From contig CAMTMZ010000013.1 in NCBI GenBank assembly GCA_947073765.1, forward strand, positions 1 to 55,905: a DNA stretch of 55,905 nt. The letters are read 5' to 3'. The stretch is from an uncultured Bacillota bacterium (lineage in GTDB: Bacteria; Bacillota; Clostridia; Oscillospirales; Oscillospiraceae). The notes under the pieces are model-generated. The model was not told where the DNA came from. It saw only the letters and a list, made by a program, of their open reading frames with translations, and searched no databases. Of this stretch, positions 1 to 6,691 are shown piece after piece. The first letter of the stretch is position 1, and every line of letters starts with the position of its first letter. The position numbers and the translations under genes are program-made.

Positions 1-552
1 ATCAGCACTGAGACTCTGAGCGTCGTCGCGGGCGCCACCGGCACTGCCACCATCACCCTGGCTGACAGCACCGCCACTGTTGGCGCTGCTACCTCCAGCG
101 ATGAGACAAAGGCCACTGTCACTTACACTGAGGCCACCAAGACCGTCACCGTCACCGGCGTTGCCGCGGGCACTGCTACCATCAGCATCCCCGTTACCGC
201 TAAGGACACTGAGAACTACCAGGATGTTACCCTGGAGATCGCCGTGACCGTCACTGCCGCCGGTGCTGTTAAGACCGATGCCGCCAGCATCAGCACTGAG
301 ACTCTGAGCGTCGTCGCGGGCGCCACCGGCACTGCCACCATCACCCTGGCTGACAGCACCGCCACCGTCGGTTCTGTTACCTCCAGCGCTGAGGGCGTGG
401 CCACTGTCGCTTACGATGGGTCCACCAAGAAGGTCACCGTTACCGCCGTTGCCGAGGGCACTGCTAAGATCAGCATCCCCGTCACCGCCGTTGACACTGA
501 TAACTACCAGGATGTTACCCTGGAGATCGACGTGACCGTCGAGGCCGCTGCT
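1..552 (+). repeat. Tandem 288-bp in-frame repeat, two copies
   Basis: The sequence starting at base 1 recurs at base 289, giving a 288-bp period (96 codons). The first 77 bases of the two copies are identical, and divergence is mainly in the middle of the unit. Copy 1 begins at the window edge, so more copies may lie upstream. The repeat encodes the Ig-like domains of the surface protein. Confidence 0.85.
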
Positions 553-852
553 ACTCCCGCCGCTCTGTCCACCCTGACTGTGGGCGGACAGGACGCCACT
601 AAGGACTCCGACACCGCTTACAGCATCACCGTCGACAGCGCTTCCGTGGCTGACGAGATTGAGATTGCAGGCACCGCTACTGAGAACGGCACCGTCGAGA
701 TCTCCGGCGACCAGGTTACCAGTGGCAAGCTGGTCATTCCTTCTGGCGCTACGTCTGGCGCTCAGTATACGGTTACCGTTACTGTGAAGAACGCCGACGG
801 CTCCGAGGCCGCGGTCATTACCCTGACCATCACCGTGACCACAATTGCCTGA
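1..852 (+). CDS. Surface protein with Ig-like repeats, 3' end only
   Basis: The reading frame is open from base 1 to the stop at 850-852, so the start lies outside the window and about 283 C-terminal residues are visible. They comprise two nearly identical bacterial Ig-like (BIG2-type) repeats of 96 residues, rich in Thr, Ala and Val, then a different beta-sandwich-like domain (about residues 184-283) resembling cadherin-like domains. Such domains form extended stalks on secreted or wall-associated proteins and often carry adhesive or binding heads. No SLH domain, LPXTG motif or membrane anchor is seen at this C-terminus, so any anchor must be upstream. An intrinsic terminator follows 24 bases after the stop. 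The family-level call is fairly safe; the role is unknown. Confidence 0.75.
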   Translation: MSTETLSVVAGATGTATITLADSTATVGAATSSDETKATVTYTEATKTVTVTGVAAGTATISIPVTAKDTENYQDVTLEIAVTVTAAGAVKTDAASISTETLSVVAGATGTATITLADSTATVGSVTSSAEGVATVAYDGSTKKVTVTAVAEGTAKISIPVTAVDTDNYQDVTLEIDVTVEAAATPAALSTLTVGGQDATKDSDTAYSITVDSASVADEIEIAGTATENGTVEISGDQVTSGKLVIPSGATSGAQYTVTVTVKNADGSEAAVITLTITVTTIA

Positions 853-875
853 TAGGAACCTAGGCAAAACCTGAA

Positions 876-908
876 CCCCCGGGCCCGCAAGGGCCCGGGG
901 GCCCTTTT
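876..908 (+). terminator. Intrinsic terminator after surface protein
   Basis: An 11-bp perfect GC-only stem (876-886 with 891-901) closes a GCAA tetraloop and is followed by CCCTTTTGT. It ends transcription of the Ig-like protein gene just before the convergent tail-fibre-like gene. Confidence 0.85.
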
Positions 909-909
909 G

Positions 910-1473
910 TCAGCGGACCTCCAGCACGGCGAAATAGAAGTATTGCCGCCCGGCCTGATTGAGCTGTACAATGGGCCCCTGGCCGGAGATTTGGTGGGAG
1001 GAGTGCCATGATACGCCGGTATTGCTCCAGGAGAGGTACACATTGTGGTAATCGCCGGCGAGCACATAGCTGGCGAACTCCTGCCCCCGAACGGCGGTGA
1101 AGGACAGGAAGTAGTCCTTGGCCCCTACGTGCAGGAACACGGGCTTGTAGGGGAAGGCAAGGGCGGTGGGGTTGCTGGAGCCGTATTTCCCGGAGCCGGT
1201 GTAGGTCCCCGTGACGAATCTGCAGTTGCGCAGGCTCAGGGCGGCGCCCTGGCTGTTCACGGTGCTCTGCAGGCTGTTCAGCGCGGTTTTGTCCGCCTTG
1301 CCGGTGCTCAGGCTGTTCACGGTGCCCTGCAGGCTGTTCAGCGCGGACTTGTCCGCCTTGGCGGCCAGCGCGGCGTCAATCCTGGCGTTGTCGGTGTTGA
1401 AGTCCGTCCGGAGCACCTGGTCCTCCGCCTCCCACTGGCAGAGGTTGAAGTTGGGTGTGTAATTGCTTGCCAT
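910..1473 (-). CDS. Tail-fibre-like hypothetical protein
   Basis: A 187-residue protein of unknown function. The N-terminus (about residues 2-35; contains FNLCQWEAEDQVLRTDFN and DNARIDAAL) resembles the start of many clostridial phage-tail/fibre-like hypothetical proteins. Two 20-residue repeats follow (KADKSALNSLQ / KADKTALNSLQ), likely a short trimeric coiled coil. The last 100 residues are rich in Gly, Ser, Tyr and Phe and look like a beta-rich receptor-binding tip. AAAGGAGG lies 7 bases before ATG 1473; ATG 1476 is an equally in-frame alternative, and a longer frame to 1536 lacks a good ribosome-binding site. No other phage genes are nearby, so it may be a surface or secreted protein rather than a virion part. 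Confidence 0.6.
   Translation of the reverse strand: MASNYTPNFNLCQWEAEDQVLRTDFNTDNARIDAALAAKADKSALNSLQGTVNSLSTGKADKTALNSLQSTVNSQGAALSLRNCRFVTGTYTGSGKYGSSNPTALAFPYKPVFLHVGAKDYFLSFTAVRGQEFASYVLAGDYHNVYLSWSNTGVSWHSSHQISGQGPIVQLNQAGRQYFYFAVLEVR
1251..1370 (-). repeat. 60-bp tandem duplication in tail-fibre-like gene
   Basis: GGCTGTTCAC begins units at 1251 and 1311. The first 50 bases of each 60-bp unit agree except for a few positions. It encodes the two 20-residue coiled-coil-like repeats. Confidence 0.75.
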
Positions 1474-1525
1474 CATTTTTCCTCCTTTGTTTGCCGGGGC
1501 CTTGGCCCCTCTATTAAACAGAAGA

Positions 1526-1552
1526 AAACGCCCCAAAGTGGGACGTTTCCGT
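1526..1552 (-). terminator. Terminator downstream of metal regulator
   Basis: Read on the minus strand, AAACGTCCCA pairs with TGGGGCGTTT (one G-U pair) around a three-base loop, followed by TCTTC after the stem's T run. It lies about 45 bases beyond the stop of the DtxR-family gene. A second small hairpin (1570-1584, GGGCGC-ATT-GCGCCC) has its T run on the plus strand. Confidence 0.6.
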
Positions 1553-1594
1553 ACATTTATGAGAACCGGGGGCGCATTGCGCCCTTTTTTGCGT

Positions 1595-1975
1595 TTACTC
1601 CAGATCCGGGTCCAGCGCGATCGCGTGTTCCCGGATGCGGGCGAAGGTCTCCTCGCTCAGGTCGTGCTCAATCTTGCAGGCGTCTACAGCGGCGGTCTCG
1701 GGGCTGACTCCCAGCCTGGCAAGAAACCGGGTCAGCAGCTTGTGGCGGCCATAAATGCGCTGGGCGATCTCCTCCCCCGGGGGCAGGAGGAGGATGTACC
1801 CGTCGCTGTCCATCTCAATATAGCCGTTTTCCCGAAACCGCTTCATCGCCACGCTCACACTGGGCTTGCTCAGCTCCAGCTTATGGGCCACATCAACGGA
1901 GCGCACCGTCCCCTTCTCTTCCCGCAGGACCAGAATAGCCTCCAAATAATCCTCAGCGGATTCGTAAATATTCAT
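1595..1975 (-). CDS. DtxR/MntR-family metal-dependent repressor
   Basis: A 126-residue metal-sensing transcriptional repressor with an N-terminal winged helix-turn-helix (about residues 3-65) and a metal-binding/dimerisation domain (about 66-126). It lacks the SH3-like third domain, so it has the MntR architecture. Lining it up by eye with Bacillus MntR gives D9, E12, H78, E103 and H104 at MntR D8, E11, H77, E102 and H103. C100 falls where MntR has E99 and DtxR/IdeR has a Cys. ATG 1975 is chosen because AAAGGATG precedes it; the frame extends to 2008 without a better site. No manganese or iron transporter is adjacent, so targets are elsewhere. Family assignment is strong; the metal is uncertain. 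Confidence 0.85.
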   Translation of the reverse strand: MNIYESAEDYLEAILVLREEKGTVRSVDVAHKLELSKPSVSVAMKRFRENGYIEMDSDGYILLLPPGEEIAQRIYGRHKLLTRFLARLGVSPETAAVDACKIEHDLSEETFARIREHAIALDPDLE

Positions 1976-1998
1976 AAAATACACATCCTTTGTCCAAC

Positions 1999-2027
1999 AG
2001 AATATCATATCTTCACCAAAAAAGCAA
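1999..2027 (-). promoter_or_regulatory. Promoter of metal regulator gene
   Basis: On the minus strand, TTGCTT and TATTCT are separated by 17 bp. The -10 box lies about 25 bases upstream of the chosen start codon. Confidence 0.5.
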
Positions 2028-2103
2028 GAAGATTCAAGCTGCGCCCGGGAGGACCGGTGGTAAAATATCTGAAAAAATAATTCTTTTCCTGGAGAAAAAA
2101 GTG

Positions 2104-2112
2104 TGTTATAAT
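2104..2112 (+). promoter_or_regulatory. Extended -10 promoter of repeat protein gene
   Basis: TGTTATAAT is an extended -10 element with a perfect TATAAT, 65 bases before the start codon. The -35 position (TTTTCC) is weak, which is usual for extended -10 promoters. Confidence 0.55.
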
Positions 2113-2176
2113 GAAAAAGTCAATTCTTGGGCGCGCTGTTTGGCCTGAGAAAAAATAAAAGAAAAGAGGCACAGAC

Positions 2177-2917
2177 ATGAAATTCAGAAAGCTCCTGAGC
2201 ACCCTGCTTGCCGCCGCCCTGGTGTGCGGCCTCGCCTGCACCGCCGCCTTTGCCGATGAGCCGGCCGATTCCACCGCTGAAACCACCGTTACCACCCCCT
2301 CGACCCCCGAGCCCGCTGATCCCGAGCCTACCGAGCCCGCTGATCCCGAGCCTACCGAGCCCGCTGATCCCGAGCCCACCGAGCCCGCCGATCCCGAGCC
2401 CACCGAGCCCGCTGATCCCGAGCCCACCGAGCCCGCTGATCCTGTTGTGACCGTGGAAGCCATCCCCGCCGAGGGCACCGCCTACGCCTCCACCCAGAAC
2501 ATCACCATCGACGGCAAGGTCGTGGAGTTCCAGGCCTACGCCCTCCGGGACGCCGACGGCAACGACACCAACTATGTCAAGCTGCGGGACATCGCCTTTG
2601 CCCTCAACGGCACCGAGGCCCAGTTTGAGGTGGGCTACGACGGCATCATCAGTGTGACCACCAAGACCGCCTACACCGCCGCCGGCACCGAGATGACCAC
2701 CCCCTTCTCCGGCGACCGCGCCTATAAGGGCGGCGCGCAGACCGTGAAGGTGGACGAGAAGTCCATTGACATGACTGCCATTACCCTCACCGATGATAAC
2801 AACGACGACTATAACTACTTCAAGCTCCGTGACCTGGGCGCCGTTCTGGGATTCACCGTGGGCTACAGCGACGAGACCGGAATCTCCATCACCACCGCCG
2901 CCCCTGCCGCTGAGTAA
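2177..2917 (+). CDS. Secreted protein with Pro-Glu repeats and stalk domains
   Basis: A 246-residue exported protein. Residues 1-26 form a signal peptide (basic start, hydrophobic core, cleavage near AFA-DE). Residues about 43-90 are a low-complexity linker of PEPTEPAD repeats, probably spanning the cell wall. The remainder holds two copies of the motif type seen in copper-amine-oxidase N-terminal-like 'stalk' domains, with YVKLRDIAFALNG and YFKLRDLGAVLGF as the recognisable cores. These are common in secreted proteins of Oscillospiraceae and no catalytic role is evident. An extended -10 promoter lies upstream and a strong terminator follows. Function unknown; an extracellular location is well supported. 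Confidence 0.75.
   Translation: MKFRKLLSTLLAAALVCGLACTAAFADEPADSTAETTVTTPSTPEPADPEPTEPADPEPTEPADPEPTEPADPEPTEPADPEPTEPADPVVTVEAIPAEGTAYASTQNITIDGKVVEFQAYALRDADGNDTNYVKLRDIAFALNGTEAQFEVGYDGIISVTTKTAYTAAGTEMTTPFSGDRAYKGGAQTVKVDEKSIDMTAITLTDDNNDDYNYFKLRDLGAVLGFTVGYSDETGISITTAAPAAE
2309..2440 (+). repeat. 24-bp tandem repeats encoding PEPTEPAD
   Basis: About five consecutive 24-bp units encode the eight-residue unit PEPTEPAD. The units differ only by synonymous third-base changes (CCT/CCC, GCT/GCC), so they keep the frame and are prone to slippage. Confidence 0.85.
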
Positions 2918-2930
2918 ATTTTAGATGTGA

Positions 2931-2966
2931 AAGTCCCGCCCCCGATGGGGGCGGGACTTCTTTTGT
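2931..2966 (+). terminator. Intrinsic terminator after repeat protein
   Basis: A 13-bp perfect stem (2931-2943 with 2947-2959) with a GAT loop is followed by CTTTTGT. It separates this gene from convergent proS. Confidence 0.9.
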
Positions 2967-2973
2967 CAGATTC

Positions 2974-4416
2974 TCAGTAGGCCACGCCCCAGAGGATGGA
3001 GTGCTTGGCGCTCCTGCCGCAGCAGACGCACACGTCGGCCACATGCTCCTGCTCCAGGGGCATGCACCGGGAGGTAACCCCGGCCTTTTCCTTCATGGCC
3101 AGCTCGCAGTCCAGGCCGCCGCACCACATGGTCTTGGCGAAGCCGCCCTCGGCCTCCATGAACTGTTTGACCTCCTCCAGGGTGAGGCACACCCGGGTGT
3201 GGTCCTCCAGGTTCTGTTTGGCCCGGTTGTACAGGCCTGTGTGGACCTGGTCCAGCAGCTGCTTGACGGTGTCCTCCAGCTCCTCCAGGGGAACAAAAAC
3301 CTTCTCCCCGGAGTCCCGGCGGCAGACGCAGCACTGATTCTTCTCCATGTCCTTGGGCCCGATCTCCACCCGCAGGGGCACTCCCTTCATCTCGTACTCC
3401 GCGGCCTTCCAGCCCATGGACTGGTCAGAGTCGTCCATTCTGGCCCGGATGCCGGCGGCCTTCAGCCGCTCCAGCAGGGCGGAGGCGGCGTCTAGGACCC
3501 CCTCCTTGTGCTGGGCCACGGGGATGACCATAGCCTGAATGGGGGCGATGCGGGGGGGCAGCACCAGGCCGTTGTTGTCGCCGTGGGTCATAATGATGCC
3601 GCCGATCATCCGGGTGGACACGCCCCAGCTGGTCTGATGGGGGTGGTGGAGCTGGTTGTCCTTACCGGTAAAGGTGATGTCGAAGGCTTTGGCGAAGCCG
3701 TCGCCGAAATAATGGCTGGTGCCGGCCTGGAGGGCCTTCTTGTCGTGCATCATGCACTCCACGGTGTAGGTCTCCTCGGCGCCGTTAAACTTCTCCTTGT
3801 CGGTCTTCCGGCCCTTTACCACGGGCATGGCCAGCACATTTTCCAAAAAGTCGGCGTAGACATTAAGCATCCGCATGGTCTCCTCCCGGGCCTCCTCAGG
3901 GCCGGCGTGCATGGTGTGACCCTCCTGCCACAAGAACTCTCTGTGGCGCAGGAAGGGGCGGGAGGTCTTTTCCCAGCGCAGGACGGAGCACCACTGGTTG
4001 TACAGCTTGGGCAGGTCCCGGTGGGAGTGGATCACATTTTTGTAGTGCTCGCAGAACAGGGTCTCCGAGGTGGGGCGGATACAATATTTTTCCTCCAGCT
4101 TCTCGCTGCCGCCCAGGGTCACCCAGGCGCACTCGGGGGCGAAGCCCTCCACGTGGTCCTTCTCCTTCTGGAGCAGGCTCTCAGGGATGAGCATGGGCAG
4201 GTAGACATTCTCGTGGCCGGTCTCCTTAAACTTTTTGTCCAGCTCATGCTGGATGTTTTCCCAAATGGCATAGCCGTAGGGGCGGTAGATGAACATACCC
4301 TTGATGGACGAGTAGTCGATCAGCTCCGCCTTTTTGCACACGTCGGTGTACCACTGGGCGAAGTCCACTTCCATGTCAGTGATCTGCTCCACCTGTTTCT
4401 TGTTTTCCTTGGCCAT
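2974..4416 (-). CDS. proS: Prolyl-tRNA synthetase (archaeal/eukaryote type)
   Basis: Charges tRNA-Pro with proline in the cytoplasm. At 480 residues it is the short class that lacks the bacterial editing insertion. Class II motifs are visible: motif 2 around [17 protein letters not shown] (about residues 156-172) and the conserved [23 protein letters not shown] block (about 259-282). The C-terminal domain has the zinc-binding-like cysteines (CCVCRRD and [10 protein letters not shown]) and ends in a tyrosine, as in archaeal-type ProRS. AAAGGA precedes ATG 4416, and a TTGACT-17-TAAAAT promoter lies just upstream. It is a single-gene unit, convergent with the secreted repeat protein. Confidence 0.96.
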   Translation of the reverse strand: MAKENKKQVEQITDMEVDFAQWYTDVCKKAELIDYSSIKGMFIYRPYGYAIWENIQHELDKKFKETGHENVYLPMLIPESLLQKEKDHVEGFAPECAWVTLGGSEKLEEKYCIRPTSETLFCEHYKNVIHSHRDLPKLYNQWCSVLRWEKTSRPFLRHREFLWQEGHTMHAGPEEAREETMRMLNVYADFLENVLAMPVVKGRKTDKEKFNGAEETYTVECMMHDKKALQAGTSHYFGDGFAKAFDITFTGKDNQLHHPHQTSWGVSTRMIGGIIMTHGDNNGLVLPPRIAPIQAMVIPVAQHKEGVLDAASALLERLKAAGIRARMDDSDQSMGWKAAEYEMKGVPLRVEIGPKDMEKNQCCVCRRDSGEKVFVPLEELEDTVKQLLDQVHTGLYNRAKQNLEDHTRVCLTLEEVKQFMEAEGGFAKTMWCGGLDCELAMKEKAGVTSRCMPLEQEHVADVCVCCGRSAKHSILWGVAY

Positions 4417-4465
4417 ATTCTCTCAGTCCTTTATGTCAAAATGGAGTTTCTTTTTTAACTTCTCT

Positions 4466-4494
4466 ATTTTATAAAGAGAACGGGAGAAAGTCAA
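4466..4494 (-). promoter_or_regulatory. proS promoter
   Basis: On the minus strand TTGACT (4489-4494) and TAAAAT (4466-4471) are spaced by 17 bp, about 50 bases upstream of the proS start. Confidence 0.6.
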
Positions 4495-4577
4495 GAAAAA
4501 ACGGCCGATTCCCACCCGCCACAAAAGAGATCGGGCAAAGCAGCGCTGATTTTAAAAAGGACAATGTGTCCCTCCCC

Positions 4578-4606
4578 TTGAATGTTGAAACAAGATATGG
4601 TATACT
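4578..4606 (+). promoter_or_regulatory. niaR promoter
   Basis: TTGAAT (4578-4583), a 17-bp spacer and TATACT (4601-4606) lie 28 bases before the niaR start codon. Confidence 0.7.
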
Positions 4607-4634
4607 GCCGTCAAGACGAACAGGAGGGAGCGCT

Positions 4635-5144
4635 ATGGATGCCCGGGACCGCAGAGAGATCATTGCCCAGCGTCTGGAGGAGAGGACGGGGCCGCTGAGT
4701 GCCGCCGCTCTTGCCCGGGAGCTTTCGGTAAGCCGGCAGGTCATCGTGGGTGACGTTGCGCTGCTGCGGGCGCGGGGGATGAAGATCACCGCCACCCCCC
4801 GGGGCTATGTGCTGCCCCCTCCCCCTTCCGGGATAATGTGCACCCTGGCCTGCTGCCATCGGGCGGACCAGTTGGCGGAGGAGCTCAACATCATGGTGGA
4901 TCAGGGATGTACTGTGCTGGACGTAATTGTGGAGCATCCTATTTACGGCCAGCTCACCGGGCCGCTGAGGCTGTCGAACCGGCATGAGGTGGCACAGTTT
5001 GTGGCCCGCTGTGAGGAGGCGGGCGCGCCCCCTCTGTCCCAGCTCACCGGCGGACTGCATCTGCATACCGTATTGTGTCCTAGTCAGGAGGCCGCCGACC
5101 GGGTCCGGGCGGGTCTGGAGCGGCTGAACTTTTTGTACCATTGA
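4635..5144 (+). CDS. niaR: NiaR-type niacin-responsive transcriptional repressor
   Basis: A 169-residue cytoplasmic repressor expected to bind niacin and shut down NAD biosynthesis or niacin uptake genes. Residues about 1-60 form an HTH_11-type winged helix (ALARELSVSRQVIVGDVALLR). The rest is a 3H domain. The nickel-binding set of Thermotoga TM1602 (H79, E87, H146, H148) is matched here by H75, E83, H142 and H144 with identical spacing. ATG 4635 is selected because AGGAGGG sits 7 bases upstream; the frame runs further up to 4566 but only through the promoter. No nad gene is adjacent, so its targets lie elsewhere. hemW follows after an attenuator-like terminator. Confidence 0.9.
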   Translation: MDARDRREIIAQRLEERTGPLSAAALARELSVSRQVIVGDVALLRARGMKITATPRGYVLPPPPSGIMCTLACCHRADQLAEELNIMVDQGCTVLDVIVEHPIYGQLTGPLRLSNRHEVAQFVARCEEAGAPPLSQLTGGLHLHTVLCPSQEAADRVRAGLERLNFLYH

Positions 5145-5155
5145 CAGCCGCTGAG

Positions 5156-5193
5156 AAATCCCTCTGTGCAGGCGGAGGGATTTTTGTTATAAT
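5156..5193 (+). terminator. niaR terminator overlapping a -10-like box
   Basis: An 11-bp stem (5156-5166 with 5173-5183, one G-U pair) with a six-base loop is followed by TTTTT. A perfect TATAAT (5188-5193) sits directly in the tail and may serve the hemW promoter; its -35 position (TGTGCA) is poor. Confidence 0.7.
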
Positions 5194-5218
5194 ATGGAAA
5201 AGAGGAGGGGATTGTGTG

Positions 5219-6442
5219 ATGTTTGGAAAGGAGAAAGCTGGCGGCAGTCTGGGGATTTACATCCACATCCCCTTTTGCCGCAGAAAATGTGACTACTGTG
5301 ACTTCTATTCCCTGGCGGGGCAGGAAGGGCGGATGGACGGCTACCAGCGGGCCCTGCTGGCTCATTTAAGGGAGACTGCCTTTGCCGCCAAGAGTTTTGT
5401 GGTGGACACCGTTTACTTTGGCGGCGGCACCCCCAGCTATTATGGGGAAAGGCGGCTGCGGGAGCTACTGTCGGCGGTGAAAAAATGCTATAAGGTATCT
5501 AAAAATGCGGAGATCACCTGTGAGGCCAATCCTGACAGCGCTGATTTCAATACTCTGCGCGCTCTGCGGAAGGCGGGCTTCAACCGCCTGTCCCTGGGAC
5601 TTCAGTCCGCCTGCCAGACGGAGCTGGAGGCAGTACACCGGCTTCACACCGTGGAGCAAGGAGACGCGGCGGTGGCTGCCGCCCGAAAAGCGGGATTTGC
5701 CAACCTGTCCCTGGATCTGATCTATGGCCTTCCCGCCCAGACAGTGTCCAGCTGGTGGAACACGGTAGAGCACATCCTGTCCCTGGCTCCGGAGCATCTG
5801 TCCTGCTACGGCCTGAAGGTGGAGGAGGGTACCCCTCTGGCTGCCCGAGTGGCTGACGGCAGGGAACGCCTGCTCAGTGACGACGCCCAGGCGGACCTAT
5901 ATCTGTGGACAGTGAGCCGGCTGGCCCAGGCGGGTTACGGCCAGTATGAGATATCCAATTTTTCCAAGCCGGGGTTTGCCTCCCGCCATAATCTGCGCTA
6001 CTGGATGAGCGAGCCTTATATCGGTTTCGGCCCTGGGGCCCACTCCGACTTTGGCGGCCGCCGGTATTCCTGGGTTCGAAGCCTGGAGGGGTACATCAGC
6101 GGAGTGCTGGAGGGGGGGCGGCTGCTGGACAGCGAGGACCTGATTCCCCGTGAGGAGCGGGGATGCGAGTATCTGATGCTCCGCCTGCGCACCGCCCAGG
6201 GCATCGAGGAGTGGGAATATCGGGGAAATTACTTTATGGACTTTGGGCCCATTGAGGAGCGGCTGAAGCACTTCATGGCCCAGGGCTGGGCGGAAAAGAC
6301 GCCCCAGGGCCGCTGGCGCCTTACCCCCAAGGGTTTTCTGGTGTCCAATCAGCTTTTGGCCGATTTGCTGGAGCGGCAGGAGCGTTCCCGGCTGTCTGAT
6401 CTGCTGCCCCGAGCGCAGGCGCGGTTTCAGGGACGGAAATGA
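5219..6442 (+). CDS. hemW: Radical SAM heme chaperone HemW
   Basis: A 407-residue cytoplasmic radical SAM protein of the HemW family (long annotated as oxygen-independent coproporphyrinogen III oxidase), which binds heme and delivers it to client proteins. The FCRRKCDYCDFYS motif gives the CX3CX2C cluster-binding cysteines followed by D-F, as in HemW. True HemN has a further Cys at that site. Other family blocks are YFGGGTPS, ITCEANPDS and the later HNLRYW. Start ATG 5219 follows AGAGGAGGGG; an upstream in-frame start at 5141 would overlap niaR and lacks a site. No heme biosynthesis genes are adjacent. Confidence 0.9.
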   Translation: MFGKEKAGGSLGIYIHIPFCRRKCDYCDFYSLAGQEGRMDGYQRALLAHLRETAFAAKSFVVDTVYFGGGTPSYYGERRLRELLSAVKKCYKVSKNAEITCEANPDSADFNTLRALRKAGFNRLSLGLQSACQTELEAVHRLHTVEQGDAAVAAARKAGFANLSLDLIYGLPAQTVSSWWNTVEHILSLAPEHLSCYGLKVEEGTPLAARVADGRERLLSDDAQADLYLWTVSRLAQAGYGQYEISNFSKPGFASRHNLRYWMSEPYIGFGPGAHSDFGGRRYSWVRSLEGYISGVLEGGRLLDSEDLIPREERGCEYLMLRLRTAQGIEEWEYRGNYFMDFGPIEERLKHFMAQGWAEKTPQGRWRLTPKGFLVSNQLLADLLERQERSRLSDLLPRAQARFQGRK

Positions 6443-6475
6443 TTGGAAGTATTTTACAGGAAAATTCTGAGTATC

Positions 6476-6517
6476 GGACAGCGGAGCTGCAATTTTTGCT
6501 CCGCCGTCCGTCTTTTT
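6476..6517 (+). terminator. hemW terminator
   Basis: A 12-base stem (6476-6487 with 6498-6509, one mismatch) with a ten-base loop is followed by GTCTTTTTT, 33 bases after the hemW stop. Confidence 0.85.
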
Positions 6518-6548
6518 TAACAATTAGCGCATAGCCGCGCAATTTTTG

Positions 6549-6577
6549 TTGCAAGCTGGACATAATAGTGCTATAAT
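6549..6577 (+). promoter_or_regulatory. murA promoter
   Basis: TTGCAA (6549-6554), 17 bp, then TATAAT (6572-6577). It implies a leader of about 110 nt before the TTG start of murA. Confidence 0.65.
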
Positions 6578-6691
6578 ATATCCGGTTTGTTACGCTTTGC
6601 CATTGGCAGCGGTGTGTTGTGATATTACATATGGCCTCCAGGCCGTATATTTCTTATAATCTCCAAGACATGGAAAAGAGGGTGCAGGTTT

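Noticed and set aside
910-1536. Prophage remnant
   Set aside because: Only one fibre-like gene is present with a normal host-like ribosome-binding site; no integrase, capsid, tail or lysis genes flank it in the window.
2309-2440. Regular short repeats suggestive of a CRISPR array
   Set aside because: Units are contiguous without spacers, in frame, and encode a Pro-Glu linker in a secreted protein.
4417-4570. GGGTGGGA-like word on the minus strand upstream of proS, suggesting a T-box leader
   Set aside because: The proS promoter lies only about 50 bases from the start, so the word is upstream of transcription. No specifier hairpin or antiterminator core is present.
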